This document shows positions 59,727 through 64,000 of a DNA stretch of 64,000 nt, piece after piece. Made by a program: the position numbers and the translations under genes. Each line of letters begins with the position of its first letter. The stretch's first letter is position 1. The DNA is from M3007 sp031425155 (GTDB taxonomy: Bacteria > Bacteroidota > Bacteroidia > Chitinophagales > Saprospiraceae), in assembly GCA_031425155.1 (NCBI GenBank), contig JANPIV010000036.1, positions 1 to 64,000 on the forward strand. The letters are read 5' to 3'. Under the pieces are notes generated by a model, which worked only from the letters and a program-made list of their open reading frames with translations, did no database searches and was not told where the DNA came from.

Positions 59727-60639
59727 AAGGCCGGCTATAAACAGACGGCACCTGCTTGGCATTCCACGCATTTTCAAGTTGCTCCATATTATACCGCTGA
59801 GCAATTTTATTCTTTATGTTCAAATAATATTCCTTGGCTTTTTTATAAGATTTTACGGCTTCTTCATAGTCCTGGATGTCGCTTTCATTGACAAATTTCA
59901 TCTGATAAGTATAACCATTGACAATATTATCCGCATCACCCTGCACTTGTAGAATGGCTGATTCATATTGTTTCGCGCCATCGCTGTAACGATTGTTGCG
60001 GTACAGGAAATCAGCATAACTGCGGATAATATAGATTTTGCTGAAAGCAGAATCAGTGTATTCATCAATATTCTCAATACCACGCTTGAAATATTGTTCC
60101 GCTTTCAGCATATCCAGAATACTGTTATAAGCCAGCGCAATGGCCATATATTCCGTTCCGGCGATGGAAATTTTATTCGATTCGATTAGCCTGACTATTT
60201 GGTTGAGTACAATATGGCGTTTATGGTTTAAGATAGACGCAATATAAGAATTGTTACTGGTTTGAATTTCCTGGATATTAATGTCCAGAATTTCTTTAAT
60301 CAAAGCAGATATTTGCAGACGAATTTCGTCAGTAGGAACCGATGTAACAGTCTCTGGTCGTTCGCTTCTGCTGCTTTCCTGAAAATACTGGTCTGGCAGA
60401 TCGTCAATGACCTTCAATAAGTTCAGGTTGATTTTATTCAGTCCCCGCCGATATTCATCATAATCACTGACGTGGATTTGGTACATCCGCTCTATATCCA
60501 CCAGATCGCCGCGTATAACGATCAGGGTGTTGGTGAGTTGGTCGTCTTTATGTTTACTGATTAATTCCATTAAACTATCCAATGTTTCCATTGAACTGGA
60601 CGTAATCATTCTTTTAAGGTCGGCTTTGGCAAGTCCCAT
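59725..60639 (-). CDS. EAD11-like (effector-associated domain) protein with C-terminal TPR-like helices
   Basis: A 304-residue soluble protein. Residues about 1-85 (DLKRMITSSSMETLDSLMEL, then LTNTLIVIRGDLVDIERMYQ and YDEYRRGLNKINLNLLKVID) match the effector-associated domain 11 pattern: a helix with ALxxLLEL, LENxLILLxARxNxLExxxRxGLISxEEYxxExNRIRxALLxLLD. EADs are death-fold-like adaptors in bacterial conflict and signalling systems. Residues about 165-290 are TPR-like helices (ALAYNSILDMLKAEQYFKRG; YADFLYRNNRYSDGAKQYES; AVKSYKKAKEYYLNIKNKI). No enzyme motif is seen. It lies downstream of the TIR-TPR-SDR gene on the same strand, so both may be one system. Confidence 0.72.
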   Translation of the reverse strand: MGLAKADLKRMITSSSMETLDSLMELISKHKDDQLTNTLIVIRGDLVDIERMYQIHVSDYDEYRRGLNKINLNLLKVIDDLPDQYFQESSRSERPETVTSVPTDEIRLQISALIKEILDINIQEIQTSNNSYIASILNHKRHIVLNQIVRLIESNKISIAGTEYMAIALAYNSILDMLKAEQYFKRGIENIDEYTDSAFSKIYIIRSYADFLYRNNRYSDGAKQYESAILQVQGDADNIVNGYTYQMKFVNESDIQDYEEAVKSYKKAKEYYLNIKNKIAQRYNMEQLENAWNAKQVPSVYSRP

Positions 60640-60671
60640 AGCGCATTTCGTTTTATATATTAGAATTTCCT

Positions 60672-60715
60672 GAGGATGCGAGGATTTGAGTATTTGACCA
60701 AAGCACTCGGTAACC
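60672..60715. repeat. Dispersed palindromic repeat, copy C (partial)
   Basis: Contains GTATTTGACCAAAGCACTCG, the left half of the family, and then breaks off; the following sequence (about 60722-60750) resembles the flank of copy D. It lies between the TIR fusion and the EAD11-like gene, which are on the minus strand. Confidence 0.7.
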
Positions 60716-60753
60716 GGGTTTTTTCAACATTCTCGACTTCTCAACCTTTACCC

Positions 60754-63159
60754 TTAAAACTTCCTCCCCGACCGATCCACCACTGTCGCACTCGCCTGCT
60801 GCGTGCCGTACATCACCACATCCTGCACATTGACGTGCGGCGGACGGGTGGTCATGAAATAAATAACCTCGGCTACATCGGCAGCCCGCAGCGGCTGAAA
60901 ATCTTCATACACTTTCGCCCGTTCTGCGTCGCCATCGAAGCGATTCAGCGCAAACTCCGTCTCTTCCACATGGCCGGGACTGACCTGGCTCACGCGGATA
61001 TTATATTTATGCAAATCCAGCCGCATCGCCTGCGTGAGCGCGTCCACCGCGAATTTGGTGGCGCAATATACATTACCATTGGGATACACTTCTTTGCCGG
61101 CAATAGAACCAATATTGATAATATGACCGCGCCGACGCTGCACCATACCCGGCGATACGGCCCGCGTCACATAGAGCAAGCCTTTTATGTTGGTATCAAT
61201 CATGGTCTCCCAGTGATCCAGCGCACCTTCTTGAATGGGCGAAAAGCCCTTGGCCAGGCCCGCATTATTGACCAGAATATCCACGTTTTGCCAGCCTTCG
61301 GGCAGGTTCGTCAGCGCGGCTTCCACCGCACCGGAGTCGCGCACATCGAACGGCAGGATGAGCACGTCACTCTGCTGTTCGGTTTCCAGTTCCGTTTTCA
61401 AAAGCACCAGCCGCTCTAAGCGACGGCCCGTGAGAATGAGGCGGTGCCCCTCGCGGGCAAATATTTCGGCAGTAGCGCGGCCAATGCCCGAAGTAGCCCC
61501 GGTGATGAGCACCGTGAGCACCTCGCGTGGTGCCCGAAAAGGCTGATACGAAGGGGTTGGCTCGACGGGCAAGGGTTCCTCCACCGCAGTTTCCTGCAGG
61601 GTGGGCGGTGGCAGCGGACCCGACGAGAATTCGCGGTCGAACTCCTCCGTGCGCAGGTTCGGCTGGATGGAAGTGGCACGGTGATACCAGCCTTCGGCCT
61701 GGACTGGCTGACCACCCTGGGCACTGGTTTTGGCCAGGGCCAAATGCACTTCGGCATCGTTTGGATTGATTTCCAGGGCTTTCTGCAAATAACTGACCGC
61801 CGTCTCGCGGTAATCGCGCAGGTGTTCGCTGGTCATCAGCCCGAGTTTCCGGTAGATGTCCGGGTACTCAGGGTCGAGTTCTGCGGTGCGATCCCAGCAA
61901 TATTTGGCAAAAAGATAGTCGCCTTTTTCGACGGCCATTTCGCCCATCAATTCGTACGACCGGGCTTCCCCAGTTTCCGCCGCGGGCGTATCTTCCAGGT
62001 CATCAGCAAAGGTGTCGTCGTAGTTCGCCAGCACCTCCGCGTCGGTGCTCAAAGCAGGCAACGTCTCCGGTTCTTCGACGGGTGCACTGTATTTTTCCAA
62101 GGCCAGGGCGTATTCTTTTTGCAGATTCTCGTGGTCGGGATGTTCTTCCAAAGCCAGTTGAAACAGTTCCAGGCCGCGTTCGGTATGGCCTCTTTCCAGC
62201 CAAAACCAGGCGTCGCGGATGGTAATTTCCATTTCTGCCCGCTCTTCCGGGGTTTCTTCGTGGAGCATTGGCTCAGTCGGGAAAACCTCCGGGATTTCCG
62301 CTTCCGCTTCTGCCTCCACCTCCGCTTCTGCTTCGACTTCTGGCTCGGTCGGTTCGGGCGCGTCGAAAGTCGGCTCTTCTATTGTTTCGGTGGGTGCTTC
62401 CACTTCCGCCAATTCGGCGACTGGTTCGTCGGCAACCGGCTCGACGGGCAGCAGTTCGGTGGTCTCCGCCGGGGTTGGCGTCAACGGGCCGGACAAAGCA
62501 GGCACTTCGGCTATACCCACGGACGGCGCGGCCTCTCCATGCACCTGCGAGGTCTGTTGATCCAAAGCGGCCAGGCGACGATACTGCCCATGCCAGTCGG
62601 ACAGGCCGAATTTTTGGAAAAACAGCGCGAAATCGTTGGCTTCCAGTTGCTCTTCGGTGTAGTAACCGGCATCGCGCAGGGCAGAGATGAGGTCGCCCAT
62701 CTGGTTGGCAATGCCGCGTACCTGATCCAGTGCCTGATTAAGCACTTCTTTTTCTTCTTCCGATGCCTGTTGATGGAGCGTACTGAGTTCGAGCCAGGCA
62801 TTTTGCCAGTAATTCATGTACTGCAAGGCGTGTACCATGCGGTCAATATGCGTCGCCACGGGCTGCCCGTCCGCGTCTTTGCCATCACTGAGAATCAGTA
62901 ACAGGCGATCCTCGCGTACCAATTGTTGCACGGTGGGCAACAGGCCGATCATGCAAAAGCGATTTTTCAGCAAATTATCGGTGAGCAGCAAGATTACCGG
63001 CTCCTGGTTGGCGCGCAGGTACTCATTGAAAGCACCGGGAGCCAGATCGGGCAGATCAGTAACATGCTCGAAAGGAATGCCGATACGGCTTAATTTATGG
63101 TCGAGGTAAGATGCCAGTTCGGCATTGTCGTGGCAATAGGCAAGCAGAATGCGATTCAT
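60754..63159 (-). CDS. TIR-TPR-SDR fusion protein
   Basis: An 801-residue protein of unusual architecture. Residues 1-125 are a TIR-like fold (MNRILLAYCHDNAELASYLD; PVILLLTDNLLKNRFCMIGL). In the usual position of the catalytic Glu (WCxxE) it has F68-C69-M70-I71-G72, so NADase activity is doubtful. Residues about 210-305 are an acidic, Pro/Glu-rich linker. TPR helices lie at about 310-355 and 400-505. Residues 547-801 are a complete classical SDR: TGATSGIG (553-560), NNAG (631-634), N657, S685, Y698 and K702, so NAD(P)-dependent oxidoreductase activity is likely. TIR and TPR could recruit it to a signalling partner such as the EAD11-like protein at 59725. No membrane span or signal peptide is present. 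Confidence 0.9.
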   Translation of the reverse strand: MNRILLAYCHDNAELASYLDHKLSRIGIPFEHVTDLPDLAPGAFNEYLRANQEPVILLLTDNLLKNRFCMIGLLPTVQQLVREDRLLLILSDGKDADGQPVATHIDRMVHALQYMNYWQNAWLELSTLHQQASEEEKEVLNQALDQVRGIANQMGDLISALRDAGYYTEEQLEANDFALFFQKFGLSDWHGQYRRLAALDQQTSQVHGEAAPSVGIAEVPALSGPLTPTPAETTELLPVEPVADEPVAELAEVEAPTETIEEPTFDAPEPTEPEVEAEAEVEAEAEAEIPEVFPTEPMLHEETPEERAEMEITIRDAWFWLERGHTERGLELFQLALEEHPDHENLQKEYALALEKYSAPVEEPETLPALSTDAEVLANYDDTFADDLEDTPAAETGEARSYELMGEMAVEKGDYLFAKYCWDRTAELDPEYPDIYRKLGLMTSEHLRDYRETAVSYLQKALEINPNDAEVHLALAKTSAQGGQPVQAEGWYHRATSIQPNLRTEEFDREFSSGPLPPPTLQETAVEEPLPVEPTPSYQPFRAPREVLTVLITGATSGIGRATAEIFAREGHRLILTGRRLERLVLLKTELETEQQSDVLILPFDVRDSGAVEAALTNLPEGWQNVDILVNNAGLAKGFSPIQEGALDHWETMIDTNIKGLLYVTRAVSPGMVQRRRGHIINIGSIAGKEVYPNGNVYCATKFAVDALTQAMRLDLHKYNIRVSQVSPGHVEETEFALNRFDGDAERAKVYEDFQPLRAADVAEVIYFMTTRPPHVNVQDVVMYGTQQASATVVDRSGRKF

Positions 63160-63186
63160 CTATCGGTTGGGTGTGGATGTTAGTAG

Positions 63187-63207
63187 GGGCAACCCTTGCG
63201 GTTGCCC
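63187..63207. repeat. Short hairpin upstream of the TIR fusion gene
   Basis: GGGCAACC (63187-63194) pairs perfectly with GGTTGCCC (63200-63207) around a 5-base loop. It lies just before the ATG of the minus-strand TIR fusion (63159). This kind of palindrome is often dispersed in genomes of this phylum. Confidence 0.4.
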
Positions 63208-63225
63208 TGAATATATTATGGCGAA

Positions 63226-63330
63226 TTTGAGGATTTGAAGATGCGAGTATTTGAGGATTTGACCAAAATACTTGATAGTCAGGTCATTGATCAAATACTC
63301 GCGTCTTCCATCCTGCAAAAACTAAATTAT
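63226..63330. repeat. Dispersed palindromic repeat, copy D
   Basis: The fullest copy: GAGGATTTGACCAAAATACT on the left and ATTGATCAAATACTC on the right, followed by CAAAAACTAAATTA. A further motif CGACATTCTCCACCTCTCC (about 63426-63444) also appears in altered form next to copy C. It fills most of the 310-base gap between the TIR fusion and the TlpA-like gene; nothing else is seen there. Confidence 0.8.
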
Positions 63331-63469
63331 CGGGTAATTATTTTGTTTGGTTATCAGCAACGCAGAGCGGTTTTGAACAGAGTACGTCCATAACGGGCTG
63401 ATGACCAAATTTTTCTCCACTTTTCGACATTCTCCACCTCTCCACTTTTAATCATTCCCCCATTCATCA

Positions 63470-64000
63470 TTATTCATTATTCATCCCCTTCATTAATTCC
63501 TCAAACTCCTGTTTGAAAGTCCCATACTTACTGGTCGCCGGGCCATCGAATCCGGTGTGGATGCGACGCACCTGGTTGTTTTTATCCAGAATAATCATGG
63601 TCGGGAAAGCCATCACGTGGTTGAGGTTGGGAAATACCCGCTCCGCTTCGGCAGTGCTGGCGGCTCCGGCATAGACTATTTCAAATGGTATGCCCATTTC
63701 TTTTTTGTACTCCGCGAGGTGGGCATTTATCTTCGCCGGGTCTTTGCCGCGCTCGAACGAAAAACCGACAATGGCCAGTTTTTCGGCCATATTTGGGTTG
63801 TTTTTCAAGTATTCGGTGAGGAAATTCTGTTCATCGCGGCAATTGGGGCACCAGGTACCCATGATCGTAAAAATTTTAATTTTTCCGTCAAACGCCGGTC
63901 CCGGAAACGTCACGTTGCTGCCCTGTGGGTTGGGCAGCGAAAAAGCGAGGTTGCCAGCGTTCGTTTTTAGTTGGGTGAGCGAATCGGCATTGCCGAGGTG
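63470..64000 (-). CDS. TlpA-like thioredoxin-fold protein, partial (5' end beyond the window)
   Basis: At least 177 residues; the frame stays open to 64000 with no start needed inside. It begins in sequence reading HLGNADSLTQLK, continues through FSLPNPQGSN, and then has the thioredoxin redox site W-C-P-N-C (IFTIMGTWCPNCRDEQNFL) with the cis-Pro strand AFPTMIILD. This is the TlpA/ResA/AhpC-TSA-like family of membrane- or periplasm-anchored thiol-disulfide reductases. The N-terminal anchor and any upstream domain lie outside the window. It might help cysteine pairing in the many Cys-rich secreted proteins nearby, but that is only an inference. Confidence 0.85.
   Translation of the reverse strand, partial: HLGNADSLTQLKTNAGNLAFSLPNPQGSNVTFPGPAFDGKIKIFTIMGTWCPNCRDEQNFLTEYLKNNPNMAEKLAIVGFSFERGKDPAKINAHLAEYKKEMGIPFEIVYAGAASTAEAERVFPNLNHVMAFPTMIILDKNNQVRRIHTGFDGPATSKYGTFKQEFEELMKGMNNE

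Noticed and set aside
61444..62901. 485-residue plus-strand open frame opposite the TIR-TPR-SDR gene
   Set aside because: Composition is rich in Phe, Gly and Arg, as expected when a GC-biased gene is read backwards, and no domain is visible.
60754..63159. Canonical TIR NADase effector (Thoeris-like)
   Set aside because: The usual catalytic Glu position carries Gly and no ThsA-like partner gene is visible.

Overview
The window looks like a chromosome segment from a member of the Bacteroidota, most probably the Saprospiria (Haliscomenobacter/Lewinella-like). This is an inference from gene content. Many secreted proteins end in type IX secretion (T9SS) sorting domains, one ends in a gliding-motility (CHU_C, type B) domain, and a PorP/SprF protein and an OmpA protein sit beside it. 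There are very large HYR-repeat adhesins, sensor kinases with two-component-regulator propellers, and signal peptides that end in -AQ. Several upstream regions carry the Bacteroidota -7 element TAnnTTTG. No rRNA, tRNA or CRISPR array was seen.

Layout. 1-665: an AT-rich left edge with the tail of an IS5-like transposase and a small ExoX-C-like protein. 895-9783: an amino acid permease, then secreted T9SS proteins (two paralogues of unknown role, a GH13 alpha-amylase and an LVIVD-propeller protein). 9804-12684 (minus): a TetR regulator, a PhlG-like C-C hydrolase and a bicovalent-type FAD oxidase, with a palindromic operator in front of the hydrolase. 12948-18988: a duplicated alpha/beta-barrel secreted protein, a DUF3455 protein, a NarL-type response regulator, an unknown protein and a 993-residue propeller histidine kinase. 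19041-19430: a symmetric nested palindrome and a relic of a DUF1016 nuclease. 19545-25654: a small membrane protein and an RND efflux set (adaptor, pump, TolC-like). 25721-26782 (minus): CorA. 27265-44152: a 2820-residue HYR/SprB/cohesin/dockerin-like protein, a 1579-residue cohesin/HYR/CHU_C protein, PorP/SprF and OmpA-SPOR. 44312: a 2[4Fe-4S] ferredoxin. 44989-55714: two more giants that share a C-terminal half. 55901-59681: a lipoprotein, an ECF sigma factor and a membrane-anchored beta-barrel protein. 59725-63159 (minus): an EAD11-like/TPR protein and a TIR-TPR-SDR fusion. 63470-64000 (minus): a TlpA-like thioredoxin that runs off the window.

How the parts fit. The middle 30 kb reads as a cell-surface programme. 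The T9SS exports giant modular adhesins, PorP/SprF and the OmpA protein would help hold the type B one, and cohesin- and dockerin-like modules may join them to each other. The RND set, CorA and the permease are ordinary envelope transport. The sigma/anchored-barrel pair and the kinase/regulator pair are candidate envelope sensors.

The most unusual locus is the TIR-TPR-SDR fusion next to an EAD11-like protein. It combines conflict-system or signalling adaptors with an NAD(P)-binding dehydrogenase, and the usual TIR catalytic glutamate appears to be missing. Between genes there is a striking set of palindromic elements, including a four-copy dispersed repeat (15872, 40737, 60672, 63226), an IS-end-bounded foldback (50753) and the nested palindrome at 19041.
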